Assembly (NCBI GenBank): GCA_020636275.1
Contig: JACJYD010000001.1
Location: 1 to 64,000, forward strand
Reading direction: 5' to 3'
DNA from: Lewinellaceae bacterium
GTDB taxonomy: Bacteria > Bacteroidota > Bacteroidia > Chitinophagales > Saprospiraceae
Length of the DNA: 64,000 nt
Within the stretch, counting starts at the first letter, position 1. Each line of letters opens with the position of its first letter. The notes below the pieces were generated by a model. That model was not told the DNA's origin and ran no database searches. It saw nothing but the letters and a program-made list of their open reading frames with translations. A program made the translations under genes and the position numbers. Positions 44,457 through 52,562 of this stretch are shown here, piece by piece.

Positions 44457-44500
44457 AAAAAAGAGGGATGCGAACATGCCGCATCCCTCTTTTTTTTAGG
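44452..44500. terminator. Perfect 21-bp-stem bidirectional terminator
   Basis: The arms 44452-44472 and 44480-44500 are exactly complementary (core GAGGGATGCG), with eight A on the left and eight T on the right, so it has a T tract in both directions. It lies between convergent genes (lspA and the ArsR-type gene) and includes the TAA of lspA. Confidence 0.92.
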
Positions 44501-44514
44501 GATCTCCATTTCCT

Positions 44515-44847
44515 CTAATCCTCCAGCTCTTCCAACCCTTCACTATCTTTTATAAATTGGTCGATAGTCCCAAGCGTTTGGGTTATCATGTCGTAGTCGA
44601 GACTATAGTGAATATACTTGCCCTGCCGCTCTGTACGCACCAACCCGACCGAGCGCAAAATGCGCAGATGCTGGGAAGTGATCGACTGTTCGAGTTTCAG
44701 GGTGTTGTAGATCTTGTTTACGTTTATCGATCCGTTTTGATCGATAAATTCAAGGATCTTGATTCTCAAGGGATGTGCCAACGCCCGCAACAACTCAGAA
44801 GACTCCCTCAGCTTTTCGTTATTTAAAACAACTTTAGCCTTTCCCAT
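44515..44847 (-). CDS. ArsR-type winged-helix regulator, copy 1
   Basis: The product is 110 residues. It has the ArsR helix-turn-helix at about 25-85 (ALAHPLRIKILEFI, LEQSITSQHLRILRSVGLV, then the wing RTERQGKYIHYSL). The metal-site ELCVCDL of classical ArsR sensors is replaced by INVNKIYNTLK without cysteine, so metal sensing through that site is unlikely. A similar gene lies 203 nt upstream on the same strand. Targets are unknown. Confidence 0.92.
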   Translation of the reverse strand: MGKAKVVLNNEKLRESSELLRALAHPLRIKILEFIDQNGSINVNKIYNTLKLEQSITSQHLRILRSVGLVRTERQGKYIHYSLDYDMITQTLGTIDQFIKDSEGLEELED

Positions 44848-45050
44848 AGATTGTTATTTGAAGTGGATTGCTGTAACTTAAGAGCAAATATGCGCTTTTT
44901 TACACGCATTTCAAACCGGGATTCCTCATAAATACCCACAGATCACCGATTTGTCATCCAGTCGCCACTTTTGAGAACAGGCGTACACGTATGTACCACA
45001 TCTCCGAAGGGAAATGCGCACATAACTAAACAGAGGAAAAATGCCGGGAA

Positions 45051-45389
45051 TCAGGAGATCAATTCCTCTACCAAGCGAGATATCTGGGAGAGACGTTCTT
45101 TGTCAAGCGAGTAATAAATGAATTTTCCGTGTCTTTCGGTACGAACTACCGCAGCCCTGCGAAGGATCGCAAGATGTTGAGAGGCCACAGATTGCTCCAG
45201 GCGAAGACGCACGTATATATCCGTTACGGTCATCTTTTCGCCTTCTTCCAGCAGGTCGATGATCCGCTGGCGCAATTTGTGATTTACTGCTCGTAGTACC
45301 AGAACAGCTTTTCTCAACTCCACATAATCCAGTGCCACTAACTGTTTCCCCTTCTTCAGTACTACAGCTTCATCTTTTTGCTTTCTCAT
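45051..45389 (-). CDS. ArsR-type winged-helix regulator, copy 2
   Basis: The product is 112 residues with the same fold as the 44515-44847 product (AVNHKLRQRIIDLLEEGEKM, LEQSVASQHLAILRRAAVV, RTERHGKFIYYSL). The recognition helix LEQSxxSQHLxILR is nearly identical in the pair, so they may bind similar sites, while the N-terminal 30 residues differ. It has no cysteine at the classical metal site. It is probably a tandem duplication. Confidence 0.92.
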   Translation of the reverse strand: MRKQKDEAVVLKKGKQLVALDYVELRKAVLVLRAVNHKLRQRIIDLLEEGEKMTVTDIYVRLRLEQSVASQHLAILRRAAVVRTERHGKFIYYSLDKERLSQISRLVEELIS

Positions 45390-45546
45390 ATTGGTGTTTT
45401 TTTATATTTCATTAACCCAAAACCGTGCCAAAAAATTTTACCAAGACGCTGGGATAAATGAAATAATGCATAAATCGGCAAGCCAAAATAACTATTTTCC
45501 ACGGACAGTAGAAAATTTTTTATAATTTATTTTTTTGTTAATGTCT

Positions 45547-46242
45547 TTAATTCCCCCACCATTTTTTCTTGGTTTGGGTAATGTTCGGGGGCTTGAGATA
45601 AGTAGGAGAAAAATAGGCTACATCTTCAAATTTTCCGTCTTCAAATGCAGTTGCTGCCAGGGTCGCCATATTTCCGGCACTCATTGGAATGTCGATAAAA
45701 CGCGTTCCCTCTTTACTTAGTATGGACGTGCATTTGGAGGAGCCGTCACCAGCAAAGATCAGGGTCCGGCCGGCTTGGATCCATTTGTCGAAAGACCCCT
45801 CTTCTACTACCAATGCCTGAACGGGAAGCCGAAGCGTTAGCCCGGCATCGTAAATTGCCGTATACACTTCCATCCGCCGGGCATCGACCATGGGGCAATA
45901 CAAGGCATCTTTTTCTCCCGTTTTTTCTACCATCCCCCACGCCATTGCTTGCAGGGTCTCCACCTTGACCAACGGTTTCCCAAGCGCATAGCAAATACCC
46001 TTTGCCGTAGCAGCGCCCACCCGGAGCGCAGTATACGAACCCGGTCCGCTACTGAGCGCCACCGCATCCAGCGACGGAAGGGAAACTCCTGTCTCCACCA
46101 TACAACGTTCGATCAAACGGGTCATCACCTCTGCGTGCACATTGGGCAATGCTGCCTCCTGCAAACATACCAGCCGCCCTCCTTCGCTCAGGGCAACCGA
46201 ACATACGGCCGTAGCCGACTCAATGAGCAATATCCGGGTCAT
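45547..46242 (-). CDS. tsaB: tRNA N6-threonylcarbamoyladenosine biosynthesis protein TsaB
   Basis: The product is 231 residues. It opens ILLIESATAVCSVALSEGGR and carries LDAVALSSGPGSYTALRVGAATAKG, the TsaB signature. The second half has PMVDARRMEVYTAIY. It works with TsaD, TsaC and TsaE to form t6A at position 37 of ANN-decoding tRNAs; TsaB itself is a non-catalytic partner of TsaD. It is divergent from prfA, with a 108-bp gap. Confidence 0.95.
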   Translation of the reverse strand: MTRILLIESATAVCSVALSEGGRLVCLQEAALPNVHAEVMTRLIERCMVETGVSLPSLDAVALSSGPGSYTALRVGAATAKGICYALGKPLVKVETLQAMAWGMVEKTGEKDALYCPMVDARRMEVYTAIYDAGLTLRLPVQALVVEEGSFDKWIQAGRTLIFAGDGSSKCTSILSKEGTRFIDIPMSAGNMATLAATAFEDGKFEDVAYFSPTYLKPPNITQTKKKWWGN

Positions 46243-46350
46243 GCCGGTGAAAATACCACAGAATTCTTATTTTTGCTCGAAATGGGGTCTCTTTCATGAA
46301 ACTTCCACACCTCCTTTTCCGTTCTATTTCCACTCTAATTCAGATCACCC

Positions 46351-47427
46351 ATGATCGATAAACTGGAATCCATCGTTGACCGCTTCCGCAATTTGGAAGA
46401 ACAACTCGCCGACCCGTCCGTGATCGGGGATATGGACCGTTTTAAAAAAATCAACAAAGAATATAAAGACCTCAAGGAAATCGTAGACGTTTTCCTCGAA
46501 TATAAACAGGTCGTCTCCCATATTCGCTCTGCCAAAGAACTGCTCCGGGAAAAAGATGCCGAACTCCAGGAAATGGCACAAGCTGAACTGGACGAATTAA
46601 ACCCAAAGAAGGAAGAACTGGAGGAAAAACTCAAATTCCTCATCATTCCCAAAGATCCCGAAGATTCCAAAGATGTGCTCTTTGAGATCCGGGCCGGAAC
46701 CGGAGGCGATGAAGCCAGCTTATTTGCGGGCGACATGTACCGGATGTATTCAAAATACTTCGAAAAACAAGGGTGGAAAACGGAAGCCGTCGAGATAAAC
46801 GAAGGGACCGTCGGTGGCTATAGCAAGCTGATCCTCGAAGTGCGCGGCGACCAGGTCTTCGGCAAACTCAAATTCGAATCGGGCGCCCACCGGGTACAAC
46901 GCGTACCTAAAACCGAATCGCAGGGCCGCATCCATACCTCAGCCATCACCGTTGCCGTCATGCCCAAACTCGAAATGGAAGACGTCAATATCCTCAAGTC
47001 CGACCTGCGGGTGGAAACCTTCCGCTCCAGCGGCGCCGGAGGCCAGCACGTGAACAAGACCGAATCAGGGGTGCGCTTTATTCACATCCCCACCGGTGTC
47101 GTCTCGGAAAGCCAGGATGGCCGTTCCCAGATCCAAAACCGGGAGATCGCCCTCCAACGCCTCTACCAAAAGATCTATGAAGCCCAAAAAGCCCAGCACG
47201 ATTCCTCGATCGCCGCTCATCGCAAATCGCTGGTTGGATCGGGCGACCGCTCCGAAAAGATTCGCACCTATAACTATCCTCAAAATCGCGTGACCGATCA
47301 CCGGATCAACCTGACCCTCTACAACCTCGATCAAGTGATGGAAGGCGATCTGGATGAGATCATCGAAGCGCTCCAACTCGCCGAAAACACCGAAAAGCTG
47401 AAGGCAAGTGAAGCCGAACAGGTTTAA
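46351..47427 (+). CDS. prfA: Peptide chain release factor 1
   Basis: The product is 358 residues, the normal length. The GGQ motif (about 230-232, GAGGQHVNKTES) promotes peptidyl-tRNA hydrolysis. The stop-codon recognition region RVPKTESQGRIHTSA contains the PxT tripeptide of RF1 (PKT), which reads UAA and UAG. The C-terminus has KIRTYNYPQNRVTDHRI. It is followed 39 nt later by the amidase gene. Confidence 0.97.
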   Translation: MIDKLESIVDRFRNLEEQLADPSVIGDMDRFKKINKEYKDLKEIVDVFLEYKQVVSHIRSAKELLREKDAELQEMAQAELDELNPKKEELEEKLKFLIIPKDPEDSKDVLFEIRAGTGGDEASLFAGDMYRMYSKYFEKQGWKTEAVEINEGTVGGYSKLILEVRGDQVFGKLKFESGAHRVQRVPKTESQGRIHTSAITVAVMPKLEMEDVNILKSDLRVETFRSSGAGGQHVNKTESGVRFIHIPTGVVSESQDGRSQIQNREIALQRLYQKIYEAQKAQHDSSIAAHRKSLVGSGDRSEKIRTYNYPQNRVTDHRINLTLYNLDQVMEGDLDEIIEALQLAENTEKLKASEAEQV

Positions 47428-47466
47428 TCCCGGCTTCCATTCGTCCACATCCTGAATTGAAGAACC

Positions 47467-48759
47467 ATGAAATTGTTCCTCCAAATCCTGCTTTTGTCGT
47501 GGGTTGCCCTCCCCGTTGCACAATCCCAAACCACCGCAAGAGCCGTGGTCGACATCCCGGTCGGGGCATCTTTCCTCCCCGACGAAACGCCTGTTCTTTC
47601 CATACCTCTTTCCGGGGTAGCCCCCTTCCTGGCCTATTCCGTCGAATGGGAGGCAACCCCGGATATTTCCCTGCAGATCCGGTTTTATGATGAAAAAGAA
47701 GGAAAATGGGGCGATTGGACCCCCCTGAACCCCGATCCCCATTCCGACCGGGAAGCGCCGGCATATGTCAGCGAATTGGGTTTCGCCGCCGCCAGTTGCA
47801 GCCAATTCAGTTTGCGCCTGTTTCCATCATTTGATAAAGCCAGCCTCTTTTCGGTGCGTTGCCACTTTTTCAACCCCGGCAACAGTACGCCTCAAAAGCC
47901 GGCTACCGGCCAGGGCGACCGCCTGTCCTGTCCGTGTCCGCTCCCCAGTTATCTCGATCGCGCCGGCTGGTGCCCCAGCGGAAACTGCCCGCCCGATCCT
48001 ACGCCTCAACCTACGGAAGTGACCCACCTCATCGTGCACCACTCGGCCGGACCAAATACCTCCAGCGACTGGTCCGCTGTCGTGCGCAGTATCTGGGATT
48101 ATCACGTCAACGTCAACGGCTGGGATGATATCGGCTACAACTGGCTCCTCGACCCCAATGGCGTACTCTACGAAGGACGCGGGAATGACCTGCAAGGCGC
48201 TCACTTTTGCGGGCACAACCCAGGTACAATGGGCGTTTGCATGATGGGAACCTATACTTCGGTGGTCCCTCCCGCTCCCATGATCGGCAAACTGGAAAAG
48301 CTCCTCGCCTGGAAATGCTGCGACCGCAATATCGACCCGGAAGATTTCAGCTTTCACCCCAATTCGGGACTCAATCTGTTCAATATCTCCGGCCACCGCG
48401 ATGGCTGCTCCACCGAATGTCCGGGCGATTCCCTCTATGCGCATCTCCCTATGATCCGCACTGACGTCAGCGACACGATCGCCGCTTGCCTGCCGAGCAG
48501 CGCCTATGAACAGCAGACGACCGAAACCTACGTTCACGTTTTTCCGAATCCGGCAACAGAGGTCATCTATATCCAACTCGCACCCGGGGCTCCGGAGCCC
48601 GTTTCCCTCCGCCTGGTCGATCCGAAAGGCCAGGTTCGGTGGCAATCCGGAAAAAACCTTCAGGCGGGCGAGACCATTACGCTTCCCGTGAAAGGCTGGG
48701 CTTCCGGATGGTACTCCCTCCAAGCCGGCAATGCGAATCTCAAAGTTCTGATCCAATGA
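47467..48759 (+). CDS. Secreted N-acetylmuramoyl-L-alanine amidase (PGRP/Amidase_2 type) with T9SS type A domain
   Basis: The product is 430 residues. A signal peptide (MKLFLQILLLSWVALPVAQS) precedes a beta domain at about 25-140 of unknown type. The amidase domain follows (about 180-340). Zinc ligands are in LIVHHSAG (His191/192) and SGHRDGCSTECPG (His and Cys), and GYNWLLDPNGVLYEGR is the PGRP signature. The last 75 residues (HVFPNPATEVIYI to NLKVLIQ) are a type A sorting domain, so the enzyme should be exported across the outer membrane. That location suggests action on foreign or shed cell wall (inference). Its stop overlaps the next start (ATGA). Confidence 0.92.
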   Translation: MKLFLQILLLSWVALPVAQSQTTARAVVDIPVGASFLPDETPVLSIPLSGVAPFLAYSVEWEATPDISLQIRFYDEKEGKWGDWTPLNPDPHSDREAPAYVSELGFAAASCSQFSLRLFPSFDKASLFSVRCHFFNPGNSTPQKPATGQGDRLSCPCPLPSYLDRAGWCPSGNCPPDPTPQPTEVTHLIVHHSAGPNTSSDWSAVVRSIWDYHVNVNGWDDIGYNWLLDPNGVLYEGRGNDLQGAHFCGHNPGTMGVCMMGTYTSVVPPAPMIGKLEKLLAWKCCDRNIDPEDFSFHPNSGLNLFNISGHRDGCSTECPGDSLYAHLPMIRTDVSDTIAACLPSSAYEQQTTETYVHVFPNPATEVIYIQLAPGAPEPVSLRLVDPKGQVRWQSGKNLQAGETITLPVKGWASGWYSLQAGNANLKVLIQ

Positions 48760-49919
48760 AAAGCCTCCCCTGGCTGGGCCTTGCCTGCGGCCTGCTTGTT
48801 TGGACCTGCACGGTACAATCCGGCCGCATCCAGGCTGAGGCTCTGGCGGAAAAGGTCCATCAACAATTTTGTCCGGATAAACGGGTTTGTATCTGGGATG
48901 TTTCATTTTCCGGCGGCAAACCGCTCATACTGAGCGGCTCCACCAATCTACCCGATGCCAAAGCCCAACTGGTGCACCAACTCCGGGAGGCCGGCATTCC
49001 CTTTATCGATAGCCTGCAGGTGTTCCCCGCAGCCGAATTGGAAGGCAAATGCTTCGGACTGGTCAATGTATCCGTTTGCAACATCCGATCCGAGCCCCGC
49101 CATTCGGCCGAACTGGCTACTCAGGCGATTATGGGTACGCCCTTGCGGATTTTTGAACAACAAGGCGATTGGTACCGGGTGCAAACGCCCGACCAATACA
49201 TCGGTTGGCTGGATACCGGCGGACTCATCACGCTTGATAGCCTTGCTTTCAACCATTGGCGCAGATCGGGCAGGGTCATCGTTTCGGATGAATTTTGCAC
49301 CGCCAAATCCTCCCCCGATCCCGGGAGTTTCCCGGTTTCCGATCTGGTTAGTGGCTGTATCCTTGAAAAATCCGGAGAAGAGGGCGGTTTTATCCAGGTT
49401 TCTTTTCCCGATGGACGCACCGGATATCTGGCAAAAGAACACACCCGGCCATTCGGGGAATGGGAAAATGACCGGATCCCCGGTTGGCAACAACTATTCC
49501 ATTCTGCCACCGCCCTGCTCGGCAGGCCGTATTTATGGGGAGGCACCAGCGTAAAAGCGATGGATTGCAGCGGCTTTACCAAAACAGTTTTCTTTGAAAA
49601 CGGCCTGATCCTGCCCCGCGACGCCTCCCAACAGGTCCGCGTAGGGGAGGATGTTCAAAAAGATTCCATCCAAAAGGGGGATCTCCTCTTTTTTGGACGG
49701 AAAGGGAGCACGGATGTTAGGGAAAAGATCACCCATGTAGCGATCTATCTCGGCGAAGGAACCTTCATACATTGTTCCGGTCAGGTAAAAATAGAAAGCC
49801 TGGATCCGGAATCACCGCTTTACTCCGAATACCGGGACACTACTTTTGTGCGGGCAAAACGCCTGCTCACCCCTTCCCTCGACCACAACATGTTGGTTAG
49901 AAATCATCCTTTGTATTAA
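48756..49919 (+). CDS. NlpC/P60 (C40) cell-wall peptidase with SH3-like domains
   Basis: The product is 387 residues from 48756, where ATGA overlaps the end of the amidase gene. The N-terminal hydrophobic stretch ends near Cys18 (LLVWTC), possibly a weak lipobox. Two bacterial SH3-like domains cover about 90-240 (VSVCNIRSEPRHSAEL, YIGWLDTGG). The catalytic domain has Cys271 in AMDCSGF, His in ITHVAIYLG and His in FIHCSGQ. Such enzymes cut the D-Glu-diaminopimelate bond in muropeptides. Coupling to the amidase suggests that the two act on the same substrate in sequence. Confidence 0.93.
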   Translation: MKSLPWLGLACGLLVWTCTVQSGRIQAEALAEKVHQQFCPDKRVCIWDVSFSGGKPLILSGSTNLPDAKAQLVHQLREAGIPFIDSLQVFPAAELEGKCFGLVNVSVCNIRSEPRHSAELATQAIMGTPLRIFEQQGDWYRVQTPDQYIGWLDTGGLITLDSLAFNHWRRSGRVIVSDEFCTAKSSPDPGSFPVSDLVSGCILEKSGEEGGFIQVSFPDGRTGYLAKEHTRPFGEWENDRIPGWQQLFHSATALLGRPYLWGGTSVKAMDCSGFTKTVFFENGLILPRDASQQVRVGEDVQKDSIQKGDLLFFGRKGSTDVREKITHVAIYLGEGTFIHCSGQVKIESLDPESPLYSEYRDTTFVRAKRLLTPSLDHNMLVRNHPLY

Positions 49920-49929
49920 AGAACCCGTG

Positions 49930-49978
49930 AAACAAATTGTTTTTTATTTGTTTATTAAAACAATTTGTTTTATACTTG
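49930..49978 (+). promoter_or_regulatory. Promoter with overlapping inverted repeat before the glucosaminidase gene
   Basis: A -33 TTG (49948-49950), 20 bp, and TATACTTG (49971-49978, near TAnnTTTG) fit a Bacteroidota promoter 22 nt before the start at 50000. The exact inverted repeat AAACAAATTGTTTT (49930-49943) and AAAACAATTTGTTT (49957-49970) flanks the -33 element and touches the -7 box, as an operator might. Confidence 0.55.
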
Positions 49979-49999
49979 TGGAAGCAAAACCTCGTTGTT

Positions 50000-50746
50000 A
50001 TGGATAGAGGATCGACTACCGCAAGAAAAGGCCTGAACCGGTTTTTCCGGGACAATTGGTTCAAACTCCTCCTGGTTCTGGTTGCCTTGTACATTTTTTT
50101 TCAAAAGGACTTGAGCTTTCAGGTTCAATTTCGTTCGCCCGTACACCCGGACACCGAAGAAGAGTCCCCTGCCCGGGTTGACCGGGCGGAGAAACGGGAA
50201 AAACTGACGGTGCGGAACGAAGGAGAGAAGAAAGATCTGTTTAACCTTTCCTCGGCACTCAGTCCACCCCGGAAAGGTCCAGCCCTTGCAACTATGCTGG
50301 ATGAGGTTTCCGAGGAGACCAAACTGGCCTACCTCAAGCGATTTGCGCGTGTAGCACTTGTGGAACAAAAGAAATTCGGCATACCTGCCTCGATCACTTT
50401 GTCCAACGCGCTGCTGCAAAGCACCTCCGGAAAAGCAGACTGGGCAGAAACCGGAAATAACCACTTCGGTATCCTATGCACAGACGGTTGGACGGGAGAA
50501 TCCGGCACCTACAATGGCCGTTGCTATCGCCATTATACCAGTGCCTGGGAAAGCTTCCGGGATCACAGTCTATTTTTGAGCAAAGACTGGAGAGACTCCC
50601 TGCCATTTGGAAAAAACGCCAACTACAAAACCTGGGCATCGGCTCTGGCGAAAGGCCCTTACGGACATGAGAACGGAATGGAATCCCAACTCATCCGGCT
50701 GGTCGAGATCTACCGCTTGGATGAATTGGATGCGTTGCCCCAGTAA
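50000..50746 (+). CDS. Membrane-anchored glucosaminidase-domain protein
   Basis: The product is 248 residues from 50000 (MDRGSTTARKGLNRFF). One membrane helix at about 24-36 (LLLVLVALYIFF) is followed by a charged linker and a glucosaminidase domain (about 105-245). FGIPASITLSNALLQSTSGKADW resembles the family's catalytic helix, with the expected Glu replaced or shifted (the motif is usually A-I-L-E-S-G-W-G). NNHFGILC and YRHYTSAWESFRDHSLFL also fit. It would cut the glycan strand of peptidoglycan, if active. It is the third cell-wall hydrolase in a row. Confidence 0.87.
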   Translation: MDRGSTTARKGLNRFFRDNWFKLLLVLVALYIFFQKDLSFQVQFRSPVHPDTEEESPARVDRAEKREKLTVRNEGEKKDLFNLSSALSPPRKGPALATMLDEVSEETKLAYLKRFARVALVEQKKFGIPASITLSNALLQSTSGKADWAETGNNHFGILCTDGWTGESGTYNGRCYRHYTSAWESFRDHSLFLSKDWRDSLPFGKNANYKTWASALAKGPYGHENGMESQLIRLVEIYRLDELDALPQ

Positions 50747-50793
50747 GTTGCCTGGACAAAAATATGATACACCATCGCGACCATGAAGTGCGG

Positions 50794-51330
50794 TTATTCA
50801 ATGGTGCCGGGGCGTTTCTTTTTGTAATAACTGACCCCGGCGCCATAGACCCAACCCTCTTGTCCTTTTTTGGTGCGGACCTTTACCCAGGGCTCGTTGG
50901 CCTTTTCATAACCGATACTGAGCTCGGTTGTAGAATCGGTCACTTCGTTGAGGAAATACACCTCCTCAAAGAGTGGGATCTTGGCCAAAACCTTACTTTT
51001 TAAACCCGGCTCACTGCGTAGGTTGAGCCCGTCGATCGTCACATACAACCTGGAGTATTGTAATTCCGGTTTCGCCGGCGTAGTGGCAGGACGCGCCGGG
51101 GTAGTCGCCACCGGCTGGGTGGCTACGGTATCCCGTGGTGGGGTAACAGTTGCATTGGGTGGAGCTGTTTCCAGCGTACTATCGACCTGCTGAAGGGCCT
51201 CCTGGTCTTCTTCCCCTACCGGTCGGTCGCTTCCACATTTGGGAATGATCCATACCAGAAAACTCAAAGCAAAAACCCCAACGATAACAATTTCAACTTT
51301 TGGGAGCAAACCCTTGGCATTCTTCTCCAT
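50794..51330 (-). CDS. Membrane-anchored bacterial SH3 domain protein
   Basis: The product is 178 residues from 51330 (MEKNAKGLLPKVEIVIVG); a longer frame to 51366 has no match. A single helix (about 12-28) ends near a Cys, followed by a Thr/Pro-rich linker (TTPARPATTPAKP) and one SH3-like domain (RLYVTIDGLNLRSEPGLKSK to GWVYGAGV). It is convergent with the glucosaminidase gene and divergent from dprA. Binding to the cell wall is inferred from the SH3 type. Confidence 0.85.
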   Translation of the reverse strand: MEKNAKGLLPKVEIVIVGVFALSFLVWIIPKCGSDRPVGEEDQEALQQVDSTLETAPPNATVTPPRDTVATQPVATTPARPATTPAKPELQYSRLYVTIDGLNLRSEPGLKSKVLAKIPLFEEVYFLNEVTDSTTELSIGYEKANEPWVKVRTKKGQEGWVYGAGVSYYKKKRPGTIE

Positions 51331-51438
51331 AATACAGATTTTTGATGGTCCGGATGAATTCCCCACACAGAAAGAACCCTACTTTCCAAATCCATTGGAA
51401 AGATAGGAATTGCAACTGTGCCTTCAAAATTTCCAAAC

Positions 51439-52545
51439 ATGGGGGATAATCTGGTTTTTAAAATTGCTCTGACGCTGGTCCCATCCGTTGGCGCGATCAC
51501 CGCCAAACAACTCATTAGCTACTGCGGAAGCGCGGAAGCTGTTTTTAAAACGCCCAAAGCGAAACTGCTCAAAATTCCTGGAATTGGACTTCAAACTGCT
51601 ACCGCCATTTTGGAATTCCGGGATTTCGAGTCCGCCGAGAAGGAGATCCACTTCCTGGAACGCAATGGAGTGCGGGCTTTATTTTATGTTGACGCCGATT
51701 ATCCGAGCCGCCTGAAACATTTCCCGGATGCGCCCGTTATGCTCTATGTTCGCGGAACAGCCGATCTGAATCCGGAACGAGTCTTGGCCGTCGTAGGTAC
51801 CCGGCAACCGACCCCTCAGGGAATCGTTGCTTGCGAGGAGATCATCCAAAGCCTGAAGACTTATCATGTTCAGGTGGTCAGTGGTCTGGCCTATGGGATC
51901 GACGCAGTTGCCCATCAGGCTGCCCTGGGCGCCGGTTTGCCGACACTCGCTGTAATGGGCAATGGCTTAAACCGGATCTATCCGGCTGCCCACAAAGGAT
52001 TGGCAGCAGAAATTGTCCGGCAAAACGGCGCTCTATTGACAGAATTCTTATCCGATACCGGTCCCGATCGGGAAAACTTTCCCATGAGAAACCGGATCGT
52101 GGCCGCCATGGCAGATGCTCTGCTGGTCGTCGAAACAGGCGCCCGGGGCGGATCCATGATCACTGCCAACCTGGCTAACGACTACAACAAAGATGTGTTT
52201 GCCGTCCCGGGTAGGGTAAAGGACCTCAAATCGGAAGGCTGTAACAACCTGATAAAGACCCATAAAGCCGGATTGATAAGTTCGGGAGAAGATATTGCCT
52301 ATTTTATGCAATGGGATCCTCCCACTGAAAAACAACCAGGTATCCAAAGAACCCTTTTTACAGACCTGGCTCCTCAAGAGCAAATGGTACTGGAAATTAT
52401 GCGGGAATCGGCCGATCCCTGGAGCATCGACCGGCTCTCTTATCAGGCTCAGCTCCAGGGAAGTGAAATTGCTGCTGTTCTTTTAAACCTGGAGTTCAAA
52501 GGTTTGGTTAAATCATTGCCCGGTAAACGATTTTTGCCGGTATAA
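51439..52545 (+). CDS. dprA: DNA-processing protein DprA
   Basis: The product is 368 residues from the ATG at 51439; a GTG at 51418 is possible. The N-terminus contains a helix-hairpin-helix-like segment (KLLKIPGIGLQTATAIL). The Rossmann domain has VVGTRQPTPQG, VVSGLAYGIDAVAHQAAL, ENFPMRNRIVAAMADALLVVET and GARGGSMITANLAND, all diagnostic. A C-terminal winged helix completes it. DprA loads RecA onto incoming single-stranded DNA during natural transformation. Confidence 0.95.
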   Translation: MGDNLVFKIALTLVPSVGAITAKQLISYCGSAEAVFKTPKAKLLKIPGIGLQTATAILEFRDFESAEKEIHFLERNGVRALFYVDADYPSRLKHFPDAPVMLYVRGTADLNPERVLAVVGTRQPTPQGIVACEEIIQSLKTYHVQVVSGLAYGIDAVAHQAALGAGLPTLAVMGNGLNRIYPAAHKGLAAEIVRQNGALLTEFLSDTGPDRENFPMRNRIVAAMADALLVVETGARGGSMITANLANDYNKDVFAVPGRVKDLKSEGCNNLIKTHKAGLISSGEDIAYFMQWDPPTEKQPGIQRTLFTDLAPQEQMVLEIMRESADPWSIDRLSYQAQLQGSEIAAVLLNLEFKGLVKSLPGKRFLPV

Positions 52546-52562
52546 ACGTTTAGCGTTCTATT

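Noticed and set aside
44515..45389. Metal-sensing ArsR operon
   Set aside because: Neither regulator has the cysteine metal site, and no metal transporter or arsenate gene is adjacent.
47827..48906. 359-codon minus-strand frame opposite the amidase and NlpC/P60 genes
   Set aside because: It runs across two well-supported plus-strand genes and shows no family feature.
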